From: Mytilus californianus | Taxonomy: Eukaryota > Mollusca > Bivalvia > Mytilida > Mytilidae | DNA length: 64,000 nucleotides | Assembly (NCBI RefSeq): GCF_021869535.1 | Contig: NW_026262734.1 | Span: 91,765,285-91,829,284, forward strand | Direction: 5' to 3' | Shown: positions 15,601 through 26,832 of the stretch, one piece after another | How the letters are laid out: every line of letters begins with the position of its first letter | How positions within the stretch are numbered: position 1 is the stretch's first letter | Notes under the pieces: model-generated | Seen by the model: only the letters and a program-made list of their open reading frames with translations | Database searches by the model: none | What the model was told of the DNA's origin: nothing | Position numbers and translations under genes: made by a program

Positions 15601-18600
15601 ATTATGACCAACAGTAAATTATTTCGTTGAATCTCGGACAAATATCTTTTATAAATGGAGATTTTAGTCCAAACTTTTCCTTTGATCAAGTTTTCCGTCA
15701 ACAAGCTTTACGACAATAAACAGTTTATATACAGTTTAATAGCTATCGTAATGCAATACACACAGGTATCCCTAGTATAGTAACTTCAAGCTAGTCCGGG
15801 GTCATGTCAGGACACAGTCCGGACTCACCTGTCCAAGATTGTGTATTACATCGTTAATCGCTGATTAAGTGTCTTTTATTGAATTTTCCGATGACAATCG
15901 CCTAAACATATATATAAAGAATTGAATGAAGAAATAAATGAAGAAGAAAAAAAAAACAACACATCTTTCAATCTAGCAATTAATTATGTTTATTTCTCTA
16001 TTGCTGTTTATATAAGTCCGGGGTTACTTCAGGTCAAGGCCCGGACTCACCTAGTATTATTTTGCTCTTTCTCTTATAAACGTCTTTTGTCAATTTTTTC
16101 CGATGACATTCAAATAAGCAAAAGGGTAAATGAATAAACATGAAAAACCTCTTTTCATCAAATAATGTCTGCAGTTTTATATCTCTGTCGATGTGCATAT
16201 TTTGTCAGTTTTGCAAATACACCTAGTCCGGGGTCATTTCAGGTCACCACCCGGACTCGTCTATTATGACCAACAGTAAATTATTTCGTTGAATCTCGGA
16301 CAAATATCTTTTATAAATGGAGATTTTAGTCCAAACTTTTCCTTTGATCAAGTTTTCCGTCAACAAGCTTTACGACAATAAACAGTTCATATACAGTTTA
16401 ATAGCTATCGTAATGCAATACACACAGGTATCCCTAGTATAGTAACTTCAAGCTAGTCCGGGGTCATGTCAGGACACAGTCCGGACTCACCTGTCCAAGA
16501 TTGTGTATTACATCGTTAATCGCTGATTAAGTGTCTTTTATTGAATTTTCCGATGACAATCGCCTAAACATATATATAAAGAATTGAATGAAGAAATAAA
16601 TGAAGAAGAAAAAAAAACAACACATCTTTCAATCTAGCAATTAATTATGTTTATTTCTCTATTGCTGTTTATATAAGTCCGGGGTTACTTCAGGTCAAGG
16701 CCCGGACTCACCTAGTATTATTTTGCTCTTTCTCTTATAAACGTCTTTTGTCAATTTTTTCCGATGACATTCAAATAAGCAAAAGGGTAAATGAATAAAC
16801 ATGAAAAACCTCTTTTCATCAAATAATGTCTGCAGTTTTATATCTCTGTCGATGTGCATATTTTGTCAGTTTTGCAAATACACCTAGTCCGGGGTCATTT
16901 CAGGTCACCACCCGGACTCGTCTATTATGACCAACAGTAAATTATTTCGTTGAATCTCGGACAAATATCTTTTATAAATGGAGATTTTAGTCCAAACTTT
17001 TCCTTTGATCAAGTTTTCCGTCAACAAGCTTTACGACAATAAACAGTTTATATACAGTTTAATAGCTATCGTAATGCAATACACACAGGTATCCCTAGTA
17101 TAGTAACTTCAAGCTAGTCCGGGGTCATGTCAGGACACAGTCCGGACTCACCTGTCCAAGATTGTGTATTACATCGTTAATCGCTGATTAAGTGTCTTTT
17201 ATTGAATTTTCCGATGACAATCGCCTAAACATATATATAAAGAATTGAATGAAGAAATAAATGAAGAAGAAAAAAAAAACAACACATCTTTCAATCTAGC
17301 AATTAATTATGTTTATTTCTCTATTGCTGTTTATATAAGTCCGGGGTTACTTCAGGTCAAGGCCCGGACTCACCTAGTATTATTTTGCTCTTTCTCTTAT
17401 AAACGTCTTTTGTCAATTTTTTCCGATGACATTCAAATAAGCAAAAGGGTAAATGAATAAACATGAAAAACCTCTTTTCATCAAATAATGTCTGCAGTTT
17501 TATATCTCTGTCGATGTGCATATTTTGTCAGTTTTGCAAATACACCTAGTCCGGGGTCATTTCAGGTCACCACCCGGACTCGTCTATTATGACCAACAGT
17601 AAATTATTTCGTTGAATCTCGGACAAATATCTTTTATAAATGGAGATTTTAGTCCAAACTTTTCCTTTGATCAAGTTTTCCGTCAACAAGCTTTACGACA
17701 ATAAACAGTTTATATACAGTTTAATAGCTATCGTAATGCAATACACACAGGTATCCCTAGTATAGTAACTTCAAGCTAGTCCGGGGTCATGTCAGGACAC
17801 AGTCCGGACTCACCTGTCCAAGATTGTGTATTACATCGTTAATCGCTGATTAAGTGTCTTTTATTGAATTTTCCGATGACAATCGCCTAAACATATATAT
17901 AAAGAATTGAATGAAGAAATAAATGAAGAAGAAAAAAAAAACAACACATCTTTCAATCTAGCAATTAATTATGTTTATTTCTCTATTGCTGTTTATATAA
18001 GTCCGGGGTTACTTCAGGTCAAGGCCCGGACTCACCTAGTATTATTTTGCTCTTTCTCTTATAAACGTCTTTTGTCAATTTTTTCCGATGACATTCAAAT
18101 AAGCAAAAGGGTAAATGAATAAACATGAAAAACCTCTTTTCATCAAATAATGTCTGCAGTTTTATATCTCTGTCGATGTGCATATTTTGTCAGTTTTGCA
18201 AATACACCTAGTCCGGGGTCATTTCAGGTCACCACCCGGACTCGTCTATTATGACCAACAGTAAATTATTTCGTTGAATCTCGGACAAATATCTTTTATA
18301 AATGGAGATTTTAGTCCAAACTTTTCCTTTGATCAAGTTTTCCGTCAACAAGCTTTACGACAATAAACAGTTCATATACAGTTTAATAGCTATCGTAATG
18401 CAATACACACAGGTATCCCTAGTATAGTAACTTCAAGCTAGTCCGGGGTCATGTCAGGACACAGTCCGGACTCACCTGTCCAAGATTGTGTATTACATCG
18501 TTAATCGCTGATTAAGTGTCTTTTATTGAATTTTCCGATGACAATCGCCTAAACATATATATAAAGAATTGAATGAAGAAATAAATGAAGAAGAAAAAAA

Positions 18601-21600
18601 AACAACACATCTTTCAATCTAGCAATTAATTATGTTTATTTCTCTATTGCTGTTTATATAAGTCCGGGGTTACTTCAGGTCAAGGCCCGGACTCACCTAG
18701 TATTATTTTGCTCTTTCTCTTATAAACGTCTTTTGTCAATTTTTTCCGATGACATTCAAATAAGCAAAAGGGTAAATGAATAAACATGAAAAACCTCTTT
18801 TCATCAAATAATGTCTGCAGTTTTATATCTCTGTCGATGTGCATATTTTGTCAGTTTTGCAAATACACCTAGTCCGGGGTCATTTCAGGTCACCACCCGG
18901 ACTCGTCTATTATGACCAACAGTAAATTATTTCGTTGAATCTCGGACAAATATCTTTTATAAATGGAGATTTTAGTCCAAACTTTTCCTTTGATCAAGTT
19001 TTCCGTCAACAAGCTTTACGACAATAAACAGTTTATATACAGTTTAATAGCTATCGTAATGCAATACACACAGGTATCCCTAGTATAGTAACTTCAAGCT
19101 AGTCCGGGGTCATGTCAGGACACAGTCCGGACTCACCTGTCCAAGATTGTGTATTACATCGTTAATCGCTGATTAAGTGTCTTTTATTGAATTTTCCGAT
19201 GACAATCGCCTAAACATATATATAAAGAATTGAATGAAGAAATAAATGAAGAAGAAAAAAAAAACAACACATCTTTCAATCTAGCAATTAATTATGTTTA
19301 TTTCTCTATTGCTGTTTATATAAGTCCGGGGTTACTTCAGGTCAAGGCCCGGACTCACCTAGTATTATTTTGCTCTTTCTCTTATAAACGTCTTTTGTCA
19401 ATTTTTTCCGATGACATTCAAATAAGCAAAAGGGTAAATGAATAAACATGAAAAACCTCTTTTCATCAAATAATGTCTGCAGTTTTATATCTCTGTCGAT
19501 GTGCATATTTTGTCAGTTTTGCAAATACACCTAGTCCGGGGTCATTTCAGGTCACCACCCGGACTCGTCTATTATGACCAACAGTAAATTATTTCGTTGA
19601 ATCTCGGACAAATATCTTTTATAAATGGAGATTTTAGTCCAAACTTTTCCTTTGATCAAGTTTTCCGTCAACAAGCTTTACGACAATAAACAGTTTATAT
19701 ACAGTTTAATAGCTATCGTAATGCAATACACACAGGTATCCCTAGTATAGTAACTTCAAGCTAGTCCGGGGTCATGTCAGGACACAGTCCGGACTCACCT
19801 GTCCAAGATTGTGTATTACATCGTTAATCGCTGATTAAGTGTCTTTTATTGAATTTTCCGATGACAATCGCCTAAACATATATATAAAGAATTGAATGAA
19901 GAAATAAATGAAGAAGAAAAAAAAAACAACACATCTTTCAATCTAGCAATTAATTATGTTTATTTCTCTATTGCTGTTTATATAAGTCCGGGGTTACTTC
20001 AGGTCAAGGCCCGGACTCACCTAGTATTATTTTGCTCTTTCTCTTATAAACGTCTTTTGTCAATTTTTTCCGATGACATTCAAATAAGCAAAAGGGTAAA
20101 TGAATAAACATGAAAAACCTCTTTTCATCAAATAATGTCTGCAGTTTTATATCTCTGTCGATGTGCATATTTTGTCAGTTTTGCAAATACACCTAGTCCG
20201 GGGTCATTTCAGGTCACCACCCGGACTCGTCTATTATGACCAACAGTAAATTATTTCGTTGAATCTCGGACAAATATCTTTTATAAATGGAGATTTTAGT
20301 CCAAACTTTTCCTTTGATCAAGTTTTCCGTCAACAAGCTTTACGACAATAAACAGTTCATATACAGTTTAATAGCTATCGTAATGCAATACACACAGGTA
20401 TCCCTAGTATAGTAACTTCAAGCTAGTCCGGGGTCATGTCAGGACACAGTCCGGACTCACCTGTCCAAGATTGTGTATTACATCGTTAATCGCTGATTAA
20501 GTGTCTTTTATTGAATTTTCCGATGACAATCGCCTAAACATATATATAAAGAATTGAATGAAGAAATAAATGAAGAAGAAAAAAAAACAACACATCTTTC
20601 AATCTAGCAATTAATTATGTTTATTTCTCTATTGCTGTTTATATAAGTCCGGGGTTACTTCAGGTCAAGGCCCGGACTCACCTAGTATTATTTTGCTCTT
20701 TCTCTTATAAACGTCTTTTGTCAATTTTTTCCGATGACATTCAAATAAGCAAAAGGGTAAATGAATAAACATGAAAAACCTCTTTTCATCAAATAATGTC
20801 TGCAGTTTTATATCTCTGTCGATGTGCATATTTTGTCAGTTTTGCAAATACACCTAGTCCGGGGTCATTTCAGGTCACCACCCGGACTCGTCTATTATGA
20901 CCAACAGTAAATTATTTCGTTGAATCTCGGACAAATATCTTTTATAAATGGAGATTTTAGTCCAAACTTTTCCTTTGATCAAGTTTTCCGTCAACAAGCT
21001 TTACGACAATAAACAGTTTATATACAGTTTAATAGCTATCGTAATGCAATACACACAGGTATCCCTAGTATAGTAACTTCAAGCTAGTCCGGGGTCATGT
21101 CAGGACACAGTCCGGACTCACCTGTCCAAGATTGTGTATTACATCGTTAATCGCTGATTAAGTGTCTTTTATTGAATTTTCCGATGACAATCGCCTAAAC
21201 ATATATATAAAGAATTGAATGAAGAAATAAATGAAGAAGAAAAAAAAAACAACACATCTTTCAATCTAGCAATTAATTATGTTTATTTCTCTATTGCTGT
21301 TTATATAAGTCCGGGGTTACTTCAGGTCAAGGCCCGGACTCACCTAGTATTATTTTGCTCTTTCTCTTATAAACGTCTTTTGTCAATTTTTTCCGATGAC
21401 ATTCAAATAAGCAAAAGGGTAAATGAATAAACATGAAAAACCTCTTTTCATCAAATAATGTCTGCAGTTTTATATCTCTGTCGATGTGCATATTTTGTCA
21501 GTTTTGCAAATACACCTAGTCCGGGGTCATTTCAGGTCACCACCCGGACTCGTCTATTATGACCAACAGTAAATTATTTCGTTGAATCTCGGACAAATAT

Positions 21601-22399
21601 CTTTTATAAATGGAGATTTTAGTCCAAACTTTTCCTTTGATCAAGTTTTCCGTCAACAAGCTTTACGACAATAAACAGTTTATATACAGTTTAATAGCTA
21701 TCGTAATGCAATACACACAGGTATCCCTAGTATAGTAACTTCAAGCTAGTCCGGGGTCATGTCAGGACACAGTCCGGACTCACCTGTCCAAGATTGTGTA
21801 TTACATCGTTAATCGCTGATTAAGTGTCTTTTATTGAATTTTCCGATGACAATCGCCTAAACATATATATAAAGAATTGAATGAAGAAATAAATGAAGAA
21901 GAAAAAAAAAACAACACATCTTTCAATCTAGCAATTAATTATGTTTATTTCTCTATTGCTGTTTATATAAGTCCGGGGTTACTTCAGGTCAAGGCCCGGA
22001 CTCACCTAGTATTATTTTGCTCTTTCTCTTATAAACGTCTTTTGTCAATTTTTTCCGATGACATTCAAATAAGCAAAAGGGTAAATGAATAAACATGAAA
22101 AACCTCTTTTCATCAAATAATGTCTGCAGTTTTATATCTCTGTCGATGTGCATATTTTGTCAGTTTTGCAAATACACCTAGTCCGGGGTCATTTCAGGTC
22201 ACCACCCGGACTCGTCTATTATGACCAACAGTAAATTATTTCGTTGAATCTCGGACAAATATCTTTTATAAATGGAGATTTTAGTCCAAACTTTTCCTTT
22301 GATCAAGTTTTCCGTCAACAAGCTTTACGACAATAAACAGTTCATATACAGTTTAATAGCTATCGTAATGCAATACACACAGGTATCCCTAGTATAGTA

Positions 22400-22480
22400 C
22401 ACCTTTTCAAGATTGTGTATTACATCGCTAATCTTTAATTGATTTTTCCGACGACATAAATATATGATAAATAAATAAGT
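22400..22480. repeat. Diverged edge of the satellite array
   Basis: After the consensus stops at 22399 the sequence jumps to CACCTTTTCAAGATTGTG, which matches the consensus just after the third box with several substitutions. Similarity fades near 22480. Relative to the consensus, 43 bp are absent at the junction: 10 bp plus the complete 33-bp palindromic box. Degenerate terminal monomers are usual at satellite edges. Confidence 0.8.
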
Positions 22481-22847
22481 GAAAATTTTAGAATGATTCC
22501 AACACTATATTCATCCAATCAGGAGTCGCACAAGATTTTATTCGTTGTACCATCTTGGGGTAAAAAAAATCCCGGTGAAAGATTGTGGCTTCTTATAATT
22601 TTAAAGACTGACTAAAATAAATTTGAAAAAATCATGTATTTCACAGTGATGTAACAACAGCCCCAATTAAAGTTTTCACAACAGGAAACAATGATAATAA
22701 AAGGGATTATTTTAGACTGAACACAAATATTATACTCTTGGAGAAATTTAAATAAACATTTCTAAATCATAAACTTTGATTAAACTTAATTATCTATTTA
22801 TTGTATATTATTCATTTCATTTCTGGTACAAATTTGGTTTATTCTTC
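22481..22847. other. AT-rich spacer, no gene seen
   Basis: No coding frame and no repeat that I recognise. It separates the satellite edge from the 3' end of the minus-strand TRIM-like gene and may include the downstream part of its 3' UTR. Confidence 0.5.
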
Positions 22848-22853
22848 TTTATT
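22848..22853 (-). terminator. Candidate polyadenylation signal of the TRIM-like gene
   Basis: On the minus strand this reads AATAAA, about 30 bases after the TAA stop at 22884-22886. A second AATAAA lies at 22838-22843. AATAAA is common by chance in AT-rich DNA, so position is the main support. Confidence 0.45.
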
Positions 22854-22883
22854 TATATTGTTTAACCTGACCGTCAGTAAATG

Positions 22884-24650
22884 TTAATTAAAGAGGTCAA
22901 AATCTTTCAGTCCGGGTCCGGCATCCAGTCCGGGTCCGGCGTCCGGTCCGGGTCCGGGTTTCATACCAAAGTCCTGGTCCGGAGTCCGGTCCGGTCCGGG
23001 TTTCAGTGTGTACCTTCCATCGGCTTCTGACAATAACAACCGACTTGAAAGACCATCTGGTGAAATTATAATAATAGTGTTGTTTGTTTTCCACGCAACA
23101 TAGATAAATTGATTGCTATCTATCGCTATGCCCATTGGTTGATTGAATTCTTTGTTACCTATCTGTGTTTCTATTTTTTTGGTGTCAATTTCCCATAATT
23201 TGTTTCCATTTTCTTCCATGCATAACACCATACTTGTTTCCCAATTAGTGCTGTATAATTTGTTTCTGAACATTGCAACAAAATCCCATCCGCCTTTTTT
23301 CATGTCTACACATCTTATGACTTTACCATCAAGATCTAGAATAGAAAAGAAATTTTGTTTGAAACAAACTGATTCTGCAACAATAATACACTCGCCATTT
23401 GAATCAATACCGTAGCTGAAGACACCTCCTCGTCTAATTGTAGTGGTTATTTCTTCACTGACTAAATCAATCTTTACGATTTGATGAATATAGGGTAGAG
23501 TAACTGCAACAATATTATCTTTAATATAGCAAACACAATAAGGTCTACCTCCGAATACCATCACCCTTTCTATGTCATTACCTTTGTTGTTACATTGTAT
23601 TAGTTGTTTGTTATCACAATCGACAAATAAAAGGTGTCCATTCGGCAGTATTTGGGAACCAGTTATATTATAGTTTGTTGTGGTATTTGGAAGCTTGATT
23701 TTTTGTCTTAAGACTGGACTGATGTCATTTATCGTTTTCACTGTAGTAACCGATATTGGTACCTGACATTCTACTTCCTTTTTCAATTCTAAACTACATG
23801 GAACTAAAGTAACAGAAACACTTCCAAAACATGTGAGCTTTTGTAAAGCAGACTGTATATCGGACGAAATTTTCACTTCCATGTGTAATTCATCAAGTTC
23901 ACCTGATTGAGTTAATTTCTGAAGATATCCAACTTCTTCAGTCGTCATTTTCGCAATCTTCTTAAGTCCAATAAAAGTTTGAAGTTCAGTTGCATAATTC
24001 CTCATCTGCTCATTGTCTTCGTGTAAATGTTTTAAATTAATTAGTTTATTCTCTATCTGGTCAATAAGTTTCTCTGTTTTTGTCTTCAGCTTTGTATGCT
24101 GTGAATCTAATTCCATTAGCATTCTCTGTTCTAATTTATCCAAATGTACATTTAATGATGTCCGTATTACGTGAATTTGTTCGATTGCATTCGTTTTCTG
24201 CTTTAGTATCGTTGATAATTGGCCTTTCAAATTGATAACAATACTTGCACAGTTTTCTTTGGCATCTCTCAAATCGTTTTCAAGACGGGTCATTGACGCT
24301 GATGATTTGATATCTGTCAAAATATCGGGAAGACGTTTTAAATCCTTGCAGTTCTGGTGTTTCTCTGTGAAGCACTGCAAACAACAAGCATCTGAATGAT
24401 TCGGACAATAAAGTTCATATCTCTGGTCATGATCAGGACACCTATTACCCGTCTTTATAATAAAATCTGGCAACTTCTTGTAGTCGTTCGATGGAAGGGT
24501 TTTGTGTTGTTTTGATGATTTATTTCTTGAATGGTGTTTGTCACAATCCAGACACAGAAACGTATCGCATTCCGTGCACCATGTGATTGCTTTATTGTTG
24601 ACGTCATCTTCTTTACATACGCTACAAAACTGGATGTCAGACGTGGCCAT
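22884..24650 (-). CDS. TRIM-like protein: two B-box zinc fingers, coiled coil, propeller-like C-terminus
   Basis: An intronless frame of 588 aa. Residues 9-55 form a first B-box-like zinc finger (CSVC, then CTECDTFLCLDCDKHH). Residues 68-110 form B-box 2 (CPDHDQRYELYCPNHSDACC, then CLQC and H). Residues about 115-270 are rich in charged heptads (coiled coil). Residues about 320-555 show repeated strands such as 'GHLLFVDCDN' and 'PMGIAIDSNQFIYVAW', as in NHL-type propellers. No RING finger precedes the B-boxes, so it is probably not itself an E3 ligase of the classical type. The start is the ATG at 24650, with A at -3 and G at +4; upstream in-frame codons contain no ATG. Intronless B-box/NHL genes are greatly expanded in bivalves and many are linked to innate immunity (family knowledge). 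The last 30 or so residues are a GP-rich tail encoded by a GTCCGG repeat, replacing the usual last propeller strands. Native ligand and role are unknown. Confidence 0.88.
   Translation of the reverse strand: MATSDIQFCSVCKEDDVNNKAITWCTECDTFLCLDCDKHHSRNKSSKQHKTLPSNDYKKLPDFIIKTGNRCPDHDQRYELYCPNHSDACCLQCFTEKHQNCKDLKRLPDILTDIKSSASMTRLENDLRDAKENCASIVINLKGQLSTILKQKTNAIEQIHVIRTSLNVHLDKLEQRMLMELDSQHTKLKTKTEKLIDQIENKLINLKHLHEDNEQMRNYATELQTFIGLKKIAKMTTEEVGYLQKLTQSGELDELHMEVKISSDIQSALQKLTCFGSVSVTLVPCSLELKKEVECQVPISVTTVKTINDISPVLRQKIKLPNTTTNYNITGSQILPNGHLLFVDCDNKQLIQCNNKGNDIERVMVFGGRPYCVCYIKDNIVAVTLPYIHQIVKIDLVSEEITTTIRRGGVFSYGIDSNGECIIVAESVCFKQNFFSILDLDGKVIRCVDMKKGGWDFVAMFRNKLYSTNWETSMVLCMEENGNKLWEIDTKKIETQIGNKEFNQPMGIAIDSNQFIYVAWKTNNTIIIISPDGLSSRLLLSEADGRYTLKPGPDRTPDQDFGMKPGPGPDAGPGLDAGPGLKDFDLFN
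22907..23007. repeat. GTCCGG-rich simple repeat inside the TRIM-like 3' coding end
   Basis: Short imperfect copies of (G)TCCGG(G) run across this segment (AGTCCGGGTCCGG, CAGTCCGGGTCCGG, GTCCGGTCCGG). On the minus strand they encode a PGP/AGPG-type tail. The motif AGTCCGGG is also the arm of the satellite palindrome about 500 bp away. Confidence 0.85.
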
Positions 24651-25099
24651 CTTATGATTAAATCTAAAAGGTAGTATACACTCATAAAAGCTTAACAAAT
24701 TTGAAATACAAATTTAATGAACGATTTTCTAAAGAAAAACATCTTGACCGATACTTGCAGACGACGGGAACAGTCAAATCAAACGATTGTCATTGAAACA
24801 ATTGAAACAGTGCAAGCACTCTGCAAATAAAATCGATGAGATAAATCAGACTCTACGAAACACAGGACCTGTGCCATTGTTTGACATTGTTTAATAAATT
24901 TAAATACATAAAACAAGTATTACCATAAACACAAATTGTTTAAAATTGCCAAAAGCAGAACGGTTCTATACCGTGATAAAATGACTTAATTACCAAGCAA
25001 AGAATAATAAATTGAAAGTGATATGTAGGTGTTTTAACCGTTTTGCTATGAAAAATAAATATCTTTTTTAATTTTTTATTAGTTGTTATTGGCTTTGAA
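24651..25099. other. Upstream region of the TRIM-like gene
   Basis: AT-rich, with no convincing coding frame. It should hold the 5' UTR and promoter of the minus-strand gene, but I could not place a TATA box or an upstream exon with confidence. Confidence 0.4.
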
Positions 25100-25645
25100 C
25101 AAGATGTCAGTAACTGCGAGTACTCTCAGATCTGTACTTAGTGTCTTTGTTGTTGTTAGGGATGAGGGATGGATATATACCCTGCCACGCCCTGTCTGTG
25201 GTTTTGTTTGATGTCTTTCATTGTATTGATCTGATGAGTTAAGACTTTTTCAACTGATTTTTATAGTTTGTTCTTATGTTGTGCTGTTACACCACTGTCC
25301 CAGGTTAGGGGAGGGTTCAGCGTTCGCAAACATGTTTTATCCCTCCGCATTCTTTATGCGCCTGACCCAAGTCAGGAGCCTGTAGTTCAGTGGTTGTCGT
25401 TGGTTCATGTCTGTCATATTTGTTTTTCATAAATTGTTTTATTATAAATTCGGCCGTTAGTTTTCTCAATTGAATTGTTTCATATTTTTCATGTCGGGGC
25501 CTTTTATGGCCTACTATACGGTATGGGCTTTTTCTCATTGTTGGAGGCCTTACGGTTGCCTATAAGTGCTTACATCCACTTCATTTGAAATTTGGTGGAA
25601 AGTTGTCTCATTGGCAATCATATCAAACCTCCTTATTTATATATA
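25100..25645 (+). repeat. Dispersed mussel repeat, near full-length copy
   Basis: It includes the phrases CCCAGGTTAGGGGAGGGTT, TCAGGAGCCTGTAGTTCAGT, CGGGGCCTTTTATGGC and, at the end, GTTGTCTCATTGGCAATCAT. I recognise this order from many mussel sequences (memory, not searched). The same 3' end recurs here near 40130, 59220 and, reversed, near 58145 and 61445. Its class is not known to me. The 73-aa minus frame at 25317-25538 lies wholly inside it. Confidence 0.75.
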
Positions 25646-25772
25646 TATTAATATCAAACGTAATTAGCTTAACCAAAGAATAAATGTAATTTAAAAGATT
25701 TTTTTTATAAAGAATACACACGTTTCTCACAGATAATTATGCTCTTTCTGTTAGCTCTATGAGTCATTGTAG

Positions 25773-25985
25773 ATGAAAATGGATGTCCATTCTAAGAGGG
25801 TCTACGGAAAAGAACTCAAAAAATGGATCGCTAATAACAGGGTCTATTACGGAATTATTACAGACTATTTAGGAAGCAAATTTAAAAGCGGGATCTTTAT
25901 TAACATACAAAACGTTATGGGTTTTGCTAATTGTTTAAAGCAGTACGATGACCTATATACCGTTGATTACAACTACGACAAGTAG
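25773..25985 (+). CDS. Unassigned 70-aa ORF
   Basis: The frame starts with ATG in a fair context (GATGAAAATGGATG) and stops at TAG. The composition looks protein-like (charged and aromatic residues such as KRVYGKELKKWIANNRVYYG), unlike the simple-sequence frames around it. No domain, signal peptide or membrane segment is seen, and I do not recognise it. It sits between a dispersed repeat (ending about 25645) and another copy of that repeat's 3' tail (26002-26031), so it may be a fragment of a mobile element or an eroded exon rather than a gene. Confidence 0.2.
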   Translation: MKMDVHSKRVYGKELKKWIANNRVYYGIITDYLGSKFKSGIFINIQNVMGFANCLKQYDDLYTVDYNYDK

Positions 25986-26001
25986 TTGCGTGTTCCTTTA
26001 G

Positions 26002-26031
26002 CTGTCTCATTGGCAATCGTACCGTATCTAC
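26002..26031 (+). repeat. Short 3'-end fragment of the dispersed mussel repeat
   Basis: GCTGTCTCATTGGCAATCGT matches the terminal motif of the element at 25100-25645. Confidence 0.5.
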
Positions 26032-26832
26032 TGATTTTTATTTAAATAGACAAAAGAGACTTAAACATATGAATACTCCTACATATAAGAATTGCATCTT
26101 ATAAAGACCGTCTCATTAGTTTTGACTTCCTTTTTTTATGGACAAAAATCTGACAATTTATATCCTTTTAAAACTGTCTAATGTTTATTAATTTTGGCTG
26201 TTAACTAAAGCAATCTTACACCATAGTTATGGTTGATATGTGGCAAATCAGTAGTGTTTCGTTCTGAGTATCTGTCATTGGTATTGTTGATGAGCCATTG
26301 ACAGTACTTTCGTTTTCAAATATTTGAATTTCGAAAATAAAGTTGGATGTACTGAATACAATTAATGTAAAAGAGCCACTACTTTCTTCGTGTTGATTTT
26401 TAACAGTTGTACCTTACCGTCAGAAAATCTAAGATGATGGAATTGTGAAGTAAACATCCACAAGGAAGAGTGAAAATAACAAGGGCGACTTGTCACGTGA
26501 CATTAGTCACATGTTAGTTGCTATGCTAAACAGGTAAATAAATACACCGCATTTAAACGTTATGATGTTAAAACTCATACATACAATCGACCAAGTTGTA
26601 TCATATGTATTGAGACTAGACAAAAAAGGAAACATGAAGTGGACATTGTGTTTTAAAACATTATTAGGATTTCTGAAAGTGCTTTGAAATGAAATGGTTA
26701 AACTCTATAATTTTTGAAAATTATGTTCAACAAGCACAATTGCATTAAATATAAGCATACGCCAGTGGTTTAAGTGATCACAAGCCATATACCAATCGCC
26801 ATTCTAAGGGGTTTTAAATGTCCTTCTTTAAC
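26032..26832. other. Intergenic, nothing recognised
   Basis: AT-rich sequence without a coding frame or tandem structure that I can support. Confidence 0.4.

Larger units (their letters stand above)
1..22399. repeat. Satellite array, 662-bp trimeric unit, about 33.8 copies
   Basis: The same sequence recurs every 661-663 bp from the first base to 22399; the box at 133 recurs at 795 and so on. Copies are almost identical. The differences I noticed are a T/C site (T at about 506, C at about 1167), a poly-A run of 9, 10 or 11 bases (for example near 64-74), and private changes such as A to T at 4164 and C to T at 10771. Inside each unit three related blocks of about 210, 230 and 222 bp start with AGTCCGGGG (133, 343, 573 in the first unit) and share a TTTTCCG-type box. 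The array continues beyond the left window edge. It contains no credible gene: the recurring 66-71 aa reading frames depend on the poly-A length. The family name is unknown to me; satellite DNA is inferred from tandem structure and homogeneity. Confidence 0.97.

Noticed and set aside
55..22092. Twenty recurring 66-71 aa reading frames on the plus strand of the satellite
   Set aside because: They are by-products of the repeat. The start changes with the poly-A length and units with nine A lose the frame, so the frame is not being kept by selection.
1..22399. CRISPR array or rDNA-type repeat
   Set aside because: The unit is 662 bp with no spacer pattern, and there is no rRNA-like or intergenic-spacer promoter sequence that I recognise.
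23143..23415. 90-aa plus-strand frame opposite the TRIM-like gene
   Set aside because: It is an antisense shadow of a well-supported coding region.
24651..24698. Extension of the TRIM-like protein by 16 residues at its N-terminus
   Set aside because: The extension would start at TTG, not ATG. The ATG at 24650 has a strong context and matches the usual start just before the first B-box.
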